Of a DNA stretch of 64,000 nucleotides, positions 11,543 through 22,746 are shown piece by piece. A program made the translations under genes and the position numbers. Under the pieces are notes generated by a model, which made no database searches, was not told where the DNA came from, and saw only the letters and a list, made by a program, of their open reading frames with translations. This DNA is from an uncultured Luminiphilus sp. Its GTDB lineage: Bacteria; Pseudomonadota; Gammaproteobacteria; Pseudomonadales; Halieaceae. The DNA is taken from the NCBI GenBank assembly GCA_943787485.1, contig CALSMP010000001.1, forward strand, positions 248,001 through 312,000. Direction: 5' to 3'. Numbering within the stretch: position 1 is the first letter of the stretch; every line of letters starts with the position of its first letter.

Positions 11543-11947
11543 ATGCGTCATCGTCACAGCGGTCGTCAGCTAAACCGCAACAGCTCCCACCGAAAGGCCA
11601 TGTTCCGCAACATGGCGGTATCGCTGGTTGAGCACGAGCTGATCAAAACCACACTGCCCAAGGCAAAAGAGTTGCGAAGTTATGCCGAGCCGCTTATCAC
11701 GCTGGCGAAGCAAGACAGCGTCGCCAACCGAAGGCTGGCGTTCGATCGCACTCGCAGCAAAGAGGCGGTGGGCAAATTGTTTGACGAACTGGGGCCGCGC
11801 TATGCGGAGCGTCCCGGCGGATACATTCGTATTCTCAAGTGCGGATTTCGCACCGGAGACAAGGCACCCATGGCTTATGTGGAGCTGGTCGATCGCCCAG
11901 AACCGGAAGTCTTTGATGCACCCGAGGAGGATGATACCGAGGAGTAG
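11543..11947 (+). CDS. rplQ: 50S ribosomal protein L17
   Basis: [45 protein letters not shown]. Confidence 0.98.
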   Translation: MRHRHSGRQLNRNSSHRKAMFRNMAVSLVEHELIKTTLPKAKELRSYAEPLITLAKQDSVANRRLAFDRTRSKEAVGKLFDELGPRYAERPGGYIRILKCGFRTGDKAPMAYVELVDRPEPEVFDAPEEDDTEE

Positions 11948-11977
11948 TTCTCTGGCTTCGGTAGTATCGACAGAGGT

Positions 11978-12011
11978 CCCCGCGAACTTTGTGTTCACGG
12001 GGATTTTTTTT
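11978..12011 (+). terminator. Rho-independent terminator closing the ribosomal protein operon
   Basis: CCCCGCGAAC-tttgt-GTTCACGGGG followed by a run of eight T's. Confidence 0.8.
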
Positions 12012-12067
12012 GGCCGTCTAAACGCGCGAGAAAGAGGCGGCCACTGAAGTCGAGCGACCTTGCCGAC

Positions 12068-13831
12068 TTATTGGTCAATCAATGCGGCGAGCTGCTGTGC
12101 TTCGGTGTTTTGCCAACCAGGCAAAGTCAGCAATGAACTCACTCTGGCAACGACCCCGATCAACTCATCTCGAGTCATAGACGCAGTAGCGCTAGTACTA
12201 TCAGCATGGTCTGATGGATTGGTCACTGACTCGACGAATAGCACGTTGTTGCGCAGCATCAGCAAATAGGGTTCCTCATCTACGGATAACGTTATCACCG
12301 ATCGAATGTTGTCAGCTTTTTCGGCTTTTACCCGTGCCTTCAGTCGTGAAAGTAGAGTGGTATTGTCCAGCTGCGCATAAGCACGCTGGTTGAGCGGAGC
12401 AAGCTGCCGTGAGAAATCAATCTTGCCCTGCTCTTCCAGAATGAACCCCAAAAGATAGTTTCGCTCATTGGCGCTGTTAGTCGTTTGAGCGACTTTGAGG
12501 AAAGCGCGCTGACGAATAGCCTGGGCGTCCTCATTACCGGGGTTAGTATGCAGCACATAAGTCGCGAGCCGGGCTGACCAACGCGGGTCCCCCTCGATGC
12601 TCGTTTCTGCTACCGCGAGCACTCGGTCAACCCCCCCCAGTAATGGCACTAGCCTACGCGACTCCTCCAGCGCATTGAGCGATAGGTAGTCCATAGAGTC
12701 ATCGATGAAGCCTCCCAGCTTCACAAATCGCTGGCGTACCATCCACTCCCAGCGATGATAATAGGGTTGTAAATCCGGACTGGCAGCAATGGCTGGCGGC
12801 AAATCTATTGTGTCGAGCAGGTCGTCTGCTGAGCGGTTTGCTAGAAAAAATCGATTGACCTGATCAACCAAAAAGGCGATGGCATCACGGGTATCTGACA
12901 TGATGCGATCAATCTCATTTCTACCTCTGAGTATTTGTGAGTGACCCGGCACGATCGCTTCGGGTTGCAAGAAGAGCGAGGTTTCGACGGCGCGTAGCAT
13001 TTCGTCGGGATTACGGCCAATTTCGAAGCGCGCGGTTTCAACCGCGGGGAACACGCCATGGGGTGGCGAATCCCCGCTAAACAGTACGCGGTCCTCGGGC
13101 AGCCAGACCCAGATATGTTCGGTAACGTCGCCTTCCATGGGCATGATGCGCAAGGGGACCCCCGCAATAACAACGTCTAGAGGCTGATCCACGTCGATTG
13201 TGGGAGGGAAGCTCAGCGGATCATTGGGCTCGGGTATAGGGGACGGGCCGATACCATTTCCGACAGTTCCCTCTTCACCCTGGGGGAGCAGCATACCCAT
13301 CTGAAGGTAAACGCGACGGAGGATCGATTCCCGGTCCTGTTTTAAGAGGCGCGTGACCCAGTGCTCCCAGCCGGCGGGACCATACACAGGGATGTCTGTT
13401 GGCTGGCCCGCCATGATGGGTCCGATGCCGCCAAAATGATCCAGATGGAGGTGGGTGTAAATAATCGCTGCCACGGGTTTATCGGTGAATTCCCTGAGCT
13501 CGGTGATTGCCCGCTGCGTGGTTGTGGGGAACCAACCACCATCGACAACGATAATGCCGTCCTCGCCCTCGATAAATCCGTGGTTGGAGTAGCCGATAAA
13601 CTCTGTGGCGTAAACCCGATCGCCAAGCTTTCGGAGCAGGGGTTTCTGTCTCTGTGCGAGTTCCACAAGCTCGGGATTGACCCGCTGTTCGGTGCTCGGA
13701 GCGGCCACTCCAGTAGGTGAGAGGGCAACGAGGAGTAGCGCCATACAGGCGAGAGAGCATCGTGAAATGTTGAGCAAAAGGCGTGTGAACAGGAAGTCGT
13801 TTAATTCTTTTACCATCTTTATGGTTCTCAC
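12068..13831 (-). CDS. Secreted metallo-beta-lactamase-fold hydrolase, alkyl-sulfatase-like
   Basis: Signal-like N-terminus; THLHLDHFGG metal-binding motif, FSGDSPPHGVFP, VPGHSQILRG; about 587 aa with C-terminal extension as in SdsA1-type alkylsulfatases. Confidence 0.65.
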   Translation of the reverse strand: MRTIKMVKELNDFLFTRLLLNISRCSLACMALLLVALSPTGVAAPSTEQRVNPELVELAQRQKPLLRKLGDRVYATEFIGYSNHGFIEGEDGIIVVDGGWFPTTTQRAITELREFTDKPVAAIIYTHLHLDHFGGIGPIMAGQPTDIPVYGPAGWEHWVTRLLKQDRESILRRVYLQMGMLLPQGEEGTVGNGIGPSPIPEPNDPLSFPPTIDVDQPLDVVIAGVPLRIMPMEGDVTEHIWVWLPEDRVLFSGDSPPHGVFPAVETARFEIGRNPDEMLRAVETSLFLQPEAIVPGHSQILRGRNEIDRIMSDTRDAIAFLVDQVNRFFLANRSADDLLDTIDLPPAIAASPDLQPYYHRWEWMVRQRFVKLGGFIDDSMDYLSLNALEESRRLVPLLGGVDRVLAVAETSIEGDPRWSARLATYVLHTNPGNEDAQAIRQRAFLKVAQTTNSANERNYLLGFILEEQGKIDFSRQLAPLNQRAYAQLDNTTLLSRLKARVKAEKADNIRSVITLSVDEEPYLLMLRNNVLFVESVTNPSDHADSTSATASMTRDELIGVVARVSSLLTLPGWQNTEAQQLAALIDQ

Positions 13832-13905
13832 TTGTGCGTGAATGTTTCCGGAAATTTGGCTTTGCGTTGCTGTGATAATTCTCTCTGCTGAGGTTTTGCC
13901 GCGTG

Positions 13906-15141
13906 TTATTGGTGGAGTATTACGGGCATGGATTCAAAACCCCGCACAAAATTTGATTGCACGCGGACTGGCTCTCCTGCCACCTCCACATGCGAGTAGC
14001 GGTTTAAAAGTTCTTCCCACAATATCCGGAGCTGCATTTCACCTAGACGGTTGCCCATGCAACGATGAATCCCAAACCCAAAGGACAAGTGAAACCGGGG
14101 ATTATCGCGATCGATAATGAAGCTGTTGGGATTATGAATAGCCCTTTCATCGTGGTTGCCAGACAGGTACCACATCACCACCTTGTCACCCTGACGAATT
14201 TTTTTGCCACCCAATTCGACATCTTTATTGGCGAGACGGCGCATGTGCATCAAGGGGGTTTGCCAGCGAATAATCTCGGGTACCAGCGATGTGACCAACT
14301 CGGGATTGGCTTTTAGCTTGGCGTACTGATCAGGGTTTTCATTGAGCGCAAGAACACCGCCAGTGATTGAATTTCGGGTAGTGTCGTTGCCGCCCACGAT
14401 CAGCAAGATGATATTGCCCAGGTACTCAAGCGGGTCATCAACCATTCCCGCGGTATTCGGATTGGTGGCCATCATACTGATCAAATCCATGGTGCCGGGG
14501 GGGTTATTTTTCCGCTCGTGCCAAAGCGCGGTGAAGGTTTCGAGGCAGTCCTGCAAAGCGTGCGTGCGTGCGTCGTTGTCACCCGCGCCTCCAGCGATTT
14601 CCGGTAGAGAGGTCGCCATATCCGACCAAAAAGGAAGCTTGGCACGGTCCTCAAAGGGGAAGTCAAAAATGGTAGCGAGCATTTGGGTCGTTAAATTGAT
14701 GGATACATGCTCTACCCAGTCGAAGGCCTCACCCACAGGCAGCGCTTCCAGCATGGCAACAACGCGATGTCTGATCAGGGTTTCCAGATCAGCCAGATTC
14801 CTTGGCGCTACTACGCCTTGCACAGCCTTTCGCTGGATATCGTGAAGAGGGGGGTCCATGGCAATAAACTGCCTGACTGGCAGGTCGTCCCCATAATCTC
14901 CGATGGTGATCGCAGGTTCAGAGGAAAAGTCATGGTGATTCTTGTCGACAGCGACGATGTCATCGAAGCGGGTTACCGACCAGAAGCCACCGAAATCGGC
15001 ATTCTCAGTCCAGTGAACCGGGTCTTCATCCCTCAGGCGCGCAAACCAGGGTCGCCAGTTATCGGTTTGATAGAGGGCGGGATTAGAGACGTCAATGTCT
15101 TCGATGGACACCGCCGCGGGGTCGGTTAGCGCTATATTCAT
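13906..15141 (-). CDS. Cytochrome P450, CYP153-like
   Basis: Heme-binding motif FGFGIHRCMGNRLGEMQLRILWEELLNR; I-helix GGNDTTRNS; ExxR-like region. Confidence 0.85.
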   Translation of the reverse strand: MNIALTDPAAVSIEDIDVSNPALYQTDNWRPWFARLRDEDPVHWTENADFGGFWSVTRFDDIVAVDKNHHDFSSEPAITIGDYGDDLPVRQFIAMDPPLHDIQRKAVQGVVAPRNLADLETLIRHRVVAMLEALPVGEAFDWVEHVSINLTTQMLATIFDFPFEDRAKLPFWSDMATSLPEIAGGAGDNDARTHALQDCLETFTALWHERKNNPPGTMDLISMMATNPNTAGMVDDPLEYLGNIILLIVGGNDTTRNSITGGVLALNENPDQYAKLKANPELVTSLVPEIIRWQTPLMHMRRLANKDVELGGKKIRQGDKVVMWYLSGNHDERAIHNPNSFIIDRDNPRFHLSFGFGIHRCMGNRLGEMQLRILWEELLNRYSHVEVAGEPVRVQSNFVRGFESMPVILHQ

Positions 15142-15277
15142 CGCTGGCTCTCATTATTTTTATCGATGGCAGGATTAAAGCACGCGAGACTTTTTTGACT
15201 GTGTCTGAAGTCGTCAGGGGGGTGTCATTTGGAGCCAAAAGCCGCTTTTGACTGGCTCTGAACTTTAAGCAAGACGT

Positions 15278-18184
15278 CTAGGCGGCTTTCGACTTTTTGC
15301 TCGAACTTCGACGAGAGGTTTTAGTCTTGGTCGCCGTCTTGCCCGCCGCCGCGTCGCGGCCTGTCAGCAGCGTCCTCAGGAAGCGCCCGGTGTGGGAATC
15401 CGGGTTTTCAGCCACCGCTTCGGGTGTGCCCGTGGCGATAATCTCGCCGCCGCCAGACCCTCCTTCGGGACCCAAATCGATAAGCCAGTCAGCGGTTTTG
15501 ATCACGTCTAGATTGTGTTCGATGATGACGACCGTGTTGCCACCGTCGCGCAGCCTATGCAGCACCTCCAGCAGCTGTCGAATATCCTCGAAGTGCAAGC
15601 CTGTCGTGGGTTCATCCAAGATATAAAGGGTGTTACCCGTGTCTCTTTTTGAAAGCTCTTTCGCGAGTTTGACGCGTTGTGCTTCGCCACCGGAGAGGGT
15701 GGTGGCTGCCTGACCTAGGCGGATATAGGACAGGCCGACATCGACCAGGGTTTGCAGCTTGCGATGGATCACCGGCACGGGCTCAAAGAACGCCAGGGCG
15801 TCTTCGACAGTCATGTCGAGAACTTCAAAAATATTTTGCCCTTTGTAGCGGATTTCGAGGGTCTCTCGGTTGTAGCGTTTCCCTTTACACACATCACAGG
15901 GCACATAAATGTCAGGTAGAAAATGCATTTCCACTTTGGTAACCCCATCACCCTGACAGGCCTCACAGCGACCGCCGCGCACATTGAAGCTGAAGCGCCC
16001 GGGTTTGTAGCCCCGAGACCGCGATTCTTGGGTGCCGGCAAATAGTTCGCGGATGGGGGTGAAGATCCCGGTATAGGTCGCTGGGTTTGATCGCGGTGTG
16101 CGGCCAATCGGTGACTGGTCGATATCAATGCATTTGTCAAAGTGCTCAAGGCCCGTGAAGCGTTTGTGAGGGGCTGCTTTGAGCGTGGTGGCACCGTTGA
16201 GTGCGGTGGCCGCTAGTGGGTAAAGCGTGCCGTTGATCAGAGTCGACTTTCCTGATCCTGAGACGCCCGTTACGCAGGTCAGCAGGCCAATCGGTAATTC
16301 GAGTTTGACGCCCTTTAAGTTATTGCCCGTTGCGCCCTCAATCACTAGCTTCCGTTTTGGGTCAGCGGCCGTGCGTCGATTGGGTACTGCGATCTCCCGT
16401 TTGCCTGACATATAGGCACCGGTCAACGATGCCTCCACCGCCATGATGGCGTCAATCGGCCCCTGTGCAACGATTTCGCCCCCGTGCACGCCAGCGCCGG
16501 GGCCGATGTCAATGACGTGATCCGCGGTGCGAATAGCATCTTCGTCGTGCTCGACGACGAGTACGGTATTACCCAGGTCGCGCAGATGCGTCAGGGTGCG
16601 CAAAAGACGCTCGTTATCGCGCTGGTGCAAGCCAATAGAGGGCTCGTCAAGGATATACATGACGCCCACTAGCCCCGCACCGATTTGCGAGGCCAGGCGT
16701 ATTCGTTGCGCCTCACCACCTGAGAGTGTCTCCGCGCTTCGGTCAAGGGTCAGGTAGTTGAGGCCTACATCGACCAGAAAGCGATAGCGTGCACGGAGCT
16801 CCTTCAAAATCTTGTCAGCAATTTCGCCGGCGCGACCTTCCAACTGCAGGGCTTCAAAATAGGCCTGAGCCTCGCCCACCGGGAGGTGCGTAATCTGCGG
16901 CAGCGTGCGCTCGTCCACATACACATGGCGAGCATCCGCACAAAGTCGGGTTCCCTCACAGGCCTGACAGGGTGCGGTAGATACGTATTTGGAGAGTTCC
17001 TCTCTGACGCCTTGGGATTCGGTTTCCCGGTAGCGACGTTCGAAATTGGGTAATACCCCTTCGAAAGCGTGACGGCGTTTGAACACGGTGCCGCGGTCAT
17101 TGATGTAGGCAAATTCGATCTCCTCGCCATCGTTTCCGTGCAGAATGATGTCGCGATACTTCTTTTTAAGCTTCTCGAAAGGCTGATCGATATCAAAGCC
17201 GTAGTGGTCGGCTAAGGAGGTGAGGATATGAAAGTAGTAAACGTTGCGGCGATCCCAGCCTCTGATAGCGCCGGCGGCGAGACTGGCCTCGGGATGGGAG
17301 ACCACCCGGGTCTCATCAAAGTACTGGGTGACCCCAAGCCCATCGCAGCTGTTGCATGCACCCGCAGGGTTATTGAATGAAAACAGGCGGGGTTCGAGCT
17401 CATCAATAGCGTGACCACATTCTGGGCAGGCATAGCGGGCCGAGAACAACAGTGTCTCACCGGTTTCTCCTTCCATGGGTGCTACCGACGCTAGACCTTC
17501 GGTGAGTTCAAGGGCGGTCTCGAAGGACTCGGCGAGCCGAAGTGCGAGATCGTCACGGACTTTAAAGCGGTCAACCACAACCTCGATACTGTGCTTTCGC
17601 TTTTTGTCGAGAGCGGGTACGTCATCGAGGTCTACCAAAATGCCATCGACCCTGACTCGCACAAAACCAGCGGCCCGCATTTGCTCAAATACATGCAGGT
17701 GCTCACCTTTGCGGTCGCGCACCACAGGGGCGAGCAACATCAGCTTGCTCCCCTCGGGTCGGGCCAGCACGGCATCAACCATTTGGCTTACCGTCTGCGC
17801 CTTCAGCGTGACGCCGTGCGTGGGACAGCGTGGGTCCCCCACCCGGGCGAAGAGCAGCCGCAGATAGTCGTAAATTTCGGTGATGGTGCCCACCGTCGAT
17901 CGCGGATTGTGCGAAGTGGATTTTTGTTCGATGGAAATAGCGGGGGAAAGGCCTTCAATATGATCGATGTCGGGCTTTTCCATCATCGACAAAAATTGCC
18001 GTGCGTAGGTGGAGAGGGATTCGACGTAGCGTCGCTGCCCTTCTGCGTAGAGCGTGTCAAAGGCGAGGGACGATTTACCCGAGCCGGAAAGCCCAGTGAT
18101 CACCACTAATTTGTCCCTGGGGATATCCAGGTCAATATTCTTGAGATTGTGGGTACGCGCGCCGCGGACCTGAATGGTATCCAT
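15278..18184 (-). CDS. uvrA: Excinuclease ABC subunit A
   Basis: [30 protein letters not shown]; two LSGGEAQR signatures; zinc-finger CxxC motifs. Confidence 0.99.
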   Translation of the reverse strand: MDTIQVRGARTHNLKNIDLDIPRDKLVVITGLSGSGKSSLAFDTLYAEGQRRYVESLSTYARQFLSMMEKPDIDHIEGLSPAISIEQKSTSHNPRSTVGTITEIYDYLRLLFARVGDPRCPTHGVTLKAQTVSQMVDAVLARPEGSKLMLLAPVVRDRKGEHLHVFEQMRAAGFVRVRVDGILVDLDDVPALDKKRKHSIEVVVDRFKVRDDLALRLAESFETALELTEGLASVAPMEGETGETLLFSARYACPECGHAIDELEPRLFSFNNPAGACNSCDGLGVTQYFDETRVVSHPEASLAAGAIRGWDRRNVYYFHILTSLADHYGFDIDQPFEKLKKKYRDIILHGNDGEEIEFAYINDRGTVFKRRHAFEGVLPNFERRYRETESQGVREELSKYVSTAPCQACEGTRLCADARHVYVDERTLPQITHLPVGEAQAYFEALQLEGRAGEIADKILKELRARYRFLVDVGLNYLTLDRSAETLSGGEAQRIRLASQIGAGLVGVMYILDEPSIGLHQRDNERLLRTLTHLRDLGNTVLVVEHDEDAIRTADHVIDIGPGAGVHGGEIVAQGPIDAIMAVEASLTGAYMSGKREIAVPNRRTAADPKRKLVIEGATGNNLKGVKLELPIGLLTCVTGVSGSGKSTLINGTLYPLAATALNGATTLKAAPHKRFTGLEHFDKCIDIDQSPIGRTPRSNPATYTGIFTPIRELFAGTQESRSRGYKPGRFSFNVRGGRCEACQGDGVTKVEMHFLPDIYVPCDVCKGKRYNRETLEIRYKGQNIFEVLDMTVEDALAFFEPVPVIHRKLQTLVDVGLSYIRLGQAATTLSGGEAQRVKLAKELSKRDTGNTLYILDEPTTGLHFEDIRQLLEVLHRLRDGGNTVVIIEHNLDVIKTADWLIDLGPEGGSGGGEIIATGTPEAVAENPDSHTGRFLRTLLTGRDAAAGKTATKTKTSRRSSSKKSKAA

Positions 18185-18240
18185 GGGTTTCGCCTGTAGC
18201 TAATGAGCGTGACGGGTAGCGGAGTATACGCAACTCGGGC

Positions 18241-18257
18241 CCTGTCCGATGGACAGG
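18241..18257. promoter_or_regulatory. 17-bp palindrome in the uvrA/MFS divergent intergenic region
   Basis: CCTGTCC-GAT-GGACAGG, perfect 7-bp arms. Confidence 0.4.
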
Positions 18258-18306
18258 TTCCCGATTGTGTCGTGCTAGACTACGCATTTAGTGATGCGAC
18301 TTCGCT

Positions 18307-19539
18307 GTGACTCCCCCGGACCCCTTCACATCAGACGAACGCAGGGCCATCTTGACCCTCGGCAGTCTCTACAGTTTCCGGATGCTCGGCCTCTTTATGG
18401 TGCTGCCGGTGCTCGGTATTTATGCGGTCGACCTGCCGGGTGCCACGCCAGAAACCCTTGGCGTGGCCCTGGGTGCCTACGGCTTGACCCAAGCTGCGCT
18501 TCAGCTGCCTCTGGGGTGGCTATCCGATCGGATAGGACGCCGTCCGGTGGTTATTGGCGGCTTGCTTTTGTTCATTCTTGGCAGCGTCATTGCGGCGTCT
18601 GCGGAGACCATTTACGGCATTATTGCGGGACGATTTGTGCAGGGTGGCGGGGCTATTGCTGCGGCCCTTGCAGCGCTGGCCGCGGATTATACTCGCGACT
18701 CCCAACGCACCAAGGCGATGGCGATTGTTGGCGCCAGTGTCGGTCTGTCCTTTGTGCTCGCTATCGTGCTGGGCCCTGAAATTGCCGCACGCTTCGGCCT
18801 CGGGGCGGTATTTTCGTTGACGGCCTGCCTCGGCCTTGTGGGACTGTTCATTGTGCTGGTGGCGCTGCCGGCGGTGCCGGTCGCGCCAGCCGATACCGTT
18901 CGGGGAGACTGGGAGGTTTCCCACGTGTTTGGCGGTGGCCTGCCGGTGCTGTATGCGAGTGTGTTTTTGTTGCACGGTTTGATGATGGCCACGTTTTTGA
19001 TAGCACCCAAGGCCCTCACCGACGGCCTGCAGGTGCCTGCCGACCAGCACAGTGTGCTGTACTTGGGGACCGTCGTCCTCTCTCTTCCACCGGCGCTGTT
19101 GATCATGCGCTGGGGCCGCCGGGTTGCAGACCCGCGAGCCCCGATTATCGCTGCCATCCTGCCGTTCATTGCAGGGGTTTTGTTGACAATACACAGCCCG
19201 AGTTTTTGGTTCGTTGTGGCGGGGTTTGTCCTGCTCTTTACCGGCATCAATGCTCTGGAGGCACTGCTGCCAGCCACCGTGAGTCGTCTTGCCCCCGGTG
19301 CTCGGCGGGGTACCGCCATGGGGTTTTTTGCCACCAGCCAGTTTCTGGGCATTTTTGTTGGCGGCGCTGCGGGGGGTATTGTCCTTGGCGCGGGGGGTGC
19401 TACGGGCGTGGTTTTCCTCGTGATTGCTTGTTGCCTCCTGTGGCTGGCTCTTATTGGCATACGCCCGCTCGTGATACCGATGACAACACCGCTCGCGACG
19501 GTGGGGGTGGCATCAAAAATCGACAAATCCGGCGAATAG
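18307..19539 (+). CDS. Major facilitator superfamily transporter
   Basis: 12-TM pattern; GWLSDRIGRRPVVIGG motif; conserved uvrA-MFS-ssb order. Confidence 0.9.
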   Translation: MTPPDPFTSDERRAILTLGSLYSFRMLGLFMVLPVLGIYAVDLPGATPETLGVALGAYGLTQAALQLPLGWLSDRIGRRPVVIGGLLLFILGSVIAASAETIYGIIAGRFVQGGGAIAAALAALAADYTRDSQRTKAMAIVGASVGLSFVLAIVLGPEIAARFGLGAVFSLTACLGLVGLFIVLVALPAVPVAPADTVRGDWEVSHVFGGGLPVLYASVFLLHGLMMATFLIAPKALTDGLQVPADQHSVLYLGTVVLSLPPALLIMRWGRRVADPRAPIIAAILPFIAGVLLTIHSPSFWFVVAGFVLLFTGINALEALLPATVSRLAPGARRGTAMGFFATSQFLGIFVGGAAGGIVLGAGGATGVVFLVIACCLLWLALIGIRPLVIPMTTPLATVGVASKIDKSGE

Positions 19540-19641
19540 CGGTCTGGCGCTCGCCACCATCGTAGAGCGTTGCTATAGTCGACAGTCAGCGATCAATTTT
19601 CATTCCCCTCATGCGAGTGGGTATAAAGTCTGGAGAAAGCT

Positions 19642-20100
19642 ATGGCGTCCCGAGGTATTAACAAGGTTATTTTGGTCGGTAATTTGGGTGCTGATCCCGA
19701 GCATCGGATGTCCCAGGCTGGCGCAGCGATTACCAATATCAGTGTGGCTACCTCGGAAACGTGGAAAGACAAAAACACCGGCCAACCCCAGGAGCGAACC
19801 GAGTGGCACCGGGTGGTGTTTTTTAACCGCTTGGCCGAGATCGCTGCTGAGTACCTCCGTAAGGGGTCCAAGGTATATGTGGAAGGGTCTCTCCGCACCC
19901 GCAAATGGCAGGACCAAAGCGGGCAAGATCGCTACAGCACCGAAGTGGTGGCGAATGAAATGCAAATGCTCGACAGCCGTGGCGGCGATAATTATGGCGG
20001 CCAGTCTGGGGGCAACGATTATGCCCAGAGTGCTCCGCCGGCACCGCAAGCCGCAGGTGGGGGTTCTTTCGATCCCATGGATGATGACATCCCCTTCTGA
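19642..20100 (+). CDS. ssb: Single-stranded DNA-binding protein
   Basis: [22 protein letters not shown]...; acidic tail ...MDDDIPF. Confidence 0.98.
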   Translation: MASRGINKVILVGNLGADPEHRMSQAGAAITNISVATSETWKDKNTGQPQERTEWHRVVFFNRLAEIAAEYLRKGSKVYVEGSLRTRKWQDQSGQDRYSTEVVANEMQMLDSRGGDNYGGQSGGNDYAQSAPPAPQAAGGGSFDPMDDDIPF

Positions 20101-20131
20101 GGCTGGTGCGAACCTCGGGGTGCTTTGACGC

Positions 20132-21007
20132 TTGCGTATCCTATTGCTTGGGGCTGATACCCCGATCGGACATTCGTTGCGGGCATTTTTGGCCCCGTTA
20201 CAGCGCCATGAACTCATTCAAGCGCCGCTCGAGTCGACGCGCCTTAATCGTTCCCGCCAAGCAAAAAAACTCCTCAAGTCCGCCGATCCCGGCATCATTC
20301 TAGACGCTCGCCTAATTAGTTTGATTGATCGCGAAGACGATTTGCAGCCGGACGACCTTGAGCGGACTCGGTGGTTGGGCGAAACCAGTGCCAAGTTGGG
20401 CTGTCGTTATTTCTTGTTGTCGAGTTCTCGGGTGTTTTCCGGCTCACTTCGGCGGGCCTACCGCGAGAGCGATTCACCCGATGCGACAGATGCGCTGGGT
20501 CAAATCATGATGGACACTGAGCGGCACTTGTCTGGGCTTATAGAGTCTCTTTTTATCCTGCGACTCGGCTGGGTCTTTTCAGGGCGAGGTCCGAGTGCCT
20601 TTAATCGGTTGCTGGACCAGCTGCGGGCTGGCGTACCAATACAGGCCTCTGACAATCGTCGAGACTGCCCCGTGCACAGTGCTGAGGTTGCCCGCGTGAT
20701 TGCGGGAATCATCGATCAAATCGAAGTCGGTGCGCCGTCCCGCGGTCTTTTTCATTACGGCAGTGAAGGCGACACCGGTTACTTTTCCTTTATCGAGGCC
20801 GTCGTGGCTGTCGCCTCACAGTTTGAGGCCTTTCCGGGCGCGGCTGAGTTGCTCGAGGAGGACTTTACGACCCCCGTTGTGAATCGGTCTCTCGATTGTG
20901 GCGCCATTCGCCATCGTTTTGGTATTCAACGTCGACCCTGGCGAGATTTTGTAGAGCGGGCTATTCGGCGGTACATTGAAATTTATTGCGAGGAGCAAAC
21001 CGCATGA
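20132..21007 (+). CDS. RmlD-like sugar nucleotide / NAD(P)-binding short-chain reductase (TTG start)
   Basis: MRILLLGADTPIGHSLRAFL Rossmann start; YFLLSSSRVFSG; substrate-binding-like C-terminus. Confidence 0.65.
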   Translation: MRILLLGADTPIGHSLRAFLAPLQRHELIQAPLESTRLNRSRQAKKLLKSADPGIILDARLISLIDREDDLQPDDLERTRWLGETSAKLGCRYFLLSSSRVFSGSLRRAYRESDSPDATDALGQIMMDTERHLSGLIESLFILRLGWVFSGRGPSAFNRLLDQLRAGVPIQASDNRRDCPVHSAEVARVIAGIIDQIEVGAPSRGLFHYGSEGDTGYFSFIEAVVAVASQFEAFPGAAELLEEDFTTPVVNRSLDCGAIRHRFGIQRRPWRDFVERAIRRYIEIYCEEQTA

Positions 21008-21516
21008 GTGACGATGACCCCATTGGCTTGGGTATTGCCGTGTTAACCGTTAGCGACACCCGCTCCGAAGACAACGATACCTCCGGAGACTTTCTGTGCG
21101 AAGCCGCCGTGGCAGCGGGTCACCAGTTGATTGAGCGGCAGATTGTTAAGGATGACATTTACCAGATTCGTGCCGTGATCTCCGCTTGGATTGCCGATGC
21201 CAACGTCGCTGCTGTGCTGGTGACCGGTGGTACTGGATTTTCCGGGCGGGATTCGACACCCGAAGCCGTGGCGCCCCTGTTCGATAAGCAGATCGAGGGA
21301 TTTGGCGAGCTGTTTAGATTTCTCTCCTATGAGGAGATCGGGTCCTCGACCATCCAATCTCGTGCTCTCGGCGGGTTCGCCAACAGCACGGTTATCTTTT
21401 GCATGCCCGGGTCTACGGGTGCCTGCAAGACGGCGTGGAACCGCATTCTTAGCGAGCAACTCGACAGTCGCCATAAACCCTGTAACTACGTGGGCGTTCT
21501 GGGCGGACATGAATAG
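21004..21516 (+). CDS. moaB: Molybdenum cofactor biosynthesis protein B
   Basis: GIAVLTVSDTRSEDNDTSG...VLVTGGTGFSGRDSTPEAVAPLFDKQIEGFGELFR. Confidence 0.93.
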   Translation: MSDDDPIGLGIAVLTVSDTRSEDNDTSGDFLCEAAVAAGHQLIERQIVKDDIYQIRAVISAWIADANVAAVLVTGGTGFSGRDSTPEAVAPLFDKQIEGFGELFRFLSYEEIGSSTIQSRALGGFANSTVIFCMPGSTGACKTAWNRILSEQLDSRHKPCNYVGVLGGHE

Positions 21517-21518
21517 CC

Positions 21519-22736
21519 TTGGCACTGTTACCGCTCAATGACGCGTTGGCGCAAATCCTCTCGACAGCGCCCGCTCCGCCGAAGGTAGAGTCGCTTTCCA
21601 TCTTTGACGGACTCGGCCGAGTCCTTGGGGCCTCGGTGGTTAATCCGCGCGATGTTCCTCCCTTCGACAACAGTGCAATGGACGGGTACGCCGTCCGTGC
21701 CGCGGAGCTGCCCGCAACGCTCAGGGTGAGTCAACGGATTCCCGCGGGGGCGCCGGCAGCGCCTCTAGAGCCCGGGACGGTTGCCCGGGTCTTTACCGGA
21801 GCGGTAATACCTCCGGGCGCCGATGCGGTGGTTATGCAAGAGGACGTTTCAGTCCCGCCAGGGGAGGCTATTGAGGTGACCTTTGGGCAGCCGGCCACCG
21901 TGGGTCAGCATATTCGTCGCCGGGGCAGTGACATTATGGCCGGCCTGACGGTACTGGAGCCCGGCCGAGTACTGCAGCCGCAGGACCTTGCGCTGCTCGC
22001 GGCAACGGGAGCGCCGCGGGTTGAGGTTTATCGGCGACTGCGGGTGGCGATTTTTTCTACCGGCGATGAGTTGGTGCCCCCCGGTAAGGTCCCCGAGGAC
22101 TGGCAGATTTTCAACAGCAACAGCGTGCAGCTTGCGACCCAAATACAAGCCTTGGGATGCGAGCCAATTCTGCTGGAAACCCAAGGCGATAATCCCACCG
22201 AGATCGGGGCGGCTCTAAGACACGCCGCTACCGTTGCAGACTGCATCGTGACCTCCGGTGGCGTGTCGGTGGGGGAGGAAGATCACGTTCGTGCGCAAAT
22301 TGAACAACATGGAGAACTCACCTTGTGGAAGCTTGCTATCAAGCCGGGCAAGCCAGTGGCTTACGGCCATGTCCAGGGGTGTCCAATTTTTGGGTTGCCG
22401 GGCAACCCTGTTTCCACGTGGGTAACTTTTGGTCTCGTGGTCAAGCCATGGTTGTTGGCAGCGCAAGGTGCTGTGGTGCCAAAGCATCGGCGCCTCGCGT
22501 GTCGCGCTGATTTCGAGAGGCCCCTGCCCGGGTCCCGAGAGGAGTACCTTCGGGTTGTGATGTCTGGGGGTGGCAAGCTCGCAGCATTAGCGGGTGATCA
22601 AAGTAGCGGCGTGTTGAGCAGCGTGGGACGGGCTGACGGACTAGCGATAATTCCGCCGGGTCAGACGCTTCGCGTCGGTGATCCGGTGGATGTTGTGTTG
22701 ATCACAGAGTTCCTGTCGCCTAACGCCGCAGGCTGA
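21519..22736 (+). CDS. moeA: Molybdopterin molybdenumtransferase
   Basis: PPFDNSAMDGYAVRA; GGVSVGEEDHV; GLPGNPVSTWVTF. Confidence 0.95.
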   Translation: MALLPLNDALAQILSTAPAPPKVESLSIFDGLGRVLGASVVNPRDVPPFDNSAMDGYAVRAAELPATLRVSQRIPAGAPAAPLEPGTVARVFTGAVIPPGADAVVMQEDVSVPPGEAIEVTFGQPATVGQHIRRRGSDIMAGLTVLEPGRVLQPQDLALLAATGAPRVEVYRRLRVAIFSTGDELVPPGKVPEDWQIFNSNSVQLATQIQALGCEPILLETQGDNPTEIGAALRHAATVADCIVTSGGVSVGEEDHVRAQIEQHGELTLWKLAIKPGKPVAYGHVQGCPIFGLPGNPVSTWVTFGLVVKPWLLAAQGAVVPKHRRLACRADFERPLPGSREEYLRVVMSGGGKLAALAGDQSSGVLSSVGRADGLAIIPPGQTLRVGDPVDVVLITEFLSPNAAG

Positions 22737-22746
22737 TGCGCATGGG

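Noticed and set aside
15228-15259. GAGCCAAAAG-ccg-CTTTTGACTGGCTC imperfect inverted repeat near the uvrA 3' end
   Set aside because: Bulged stem and no T-run in the uvrA direction; not a convincing terminator
18520-19526. Minus-strand ORFs opposite the MFS transporter
   Set aside because: High-GC shadow ORFs; low-complexity composition and no recognised family
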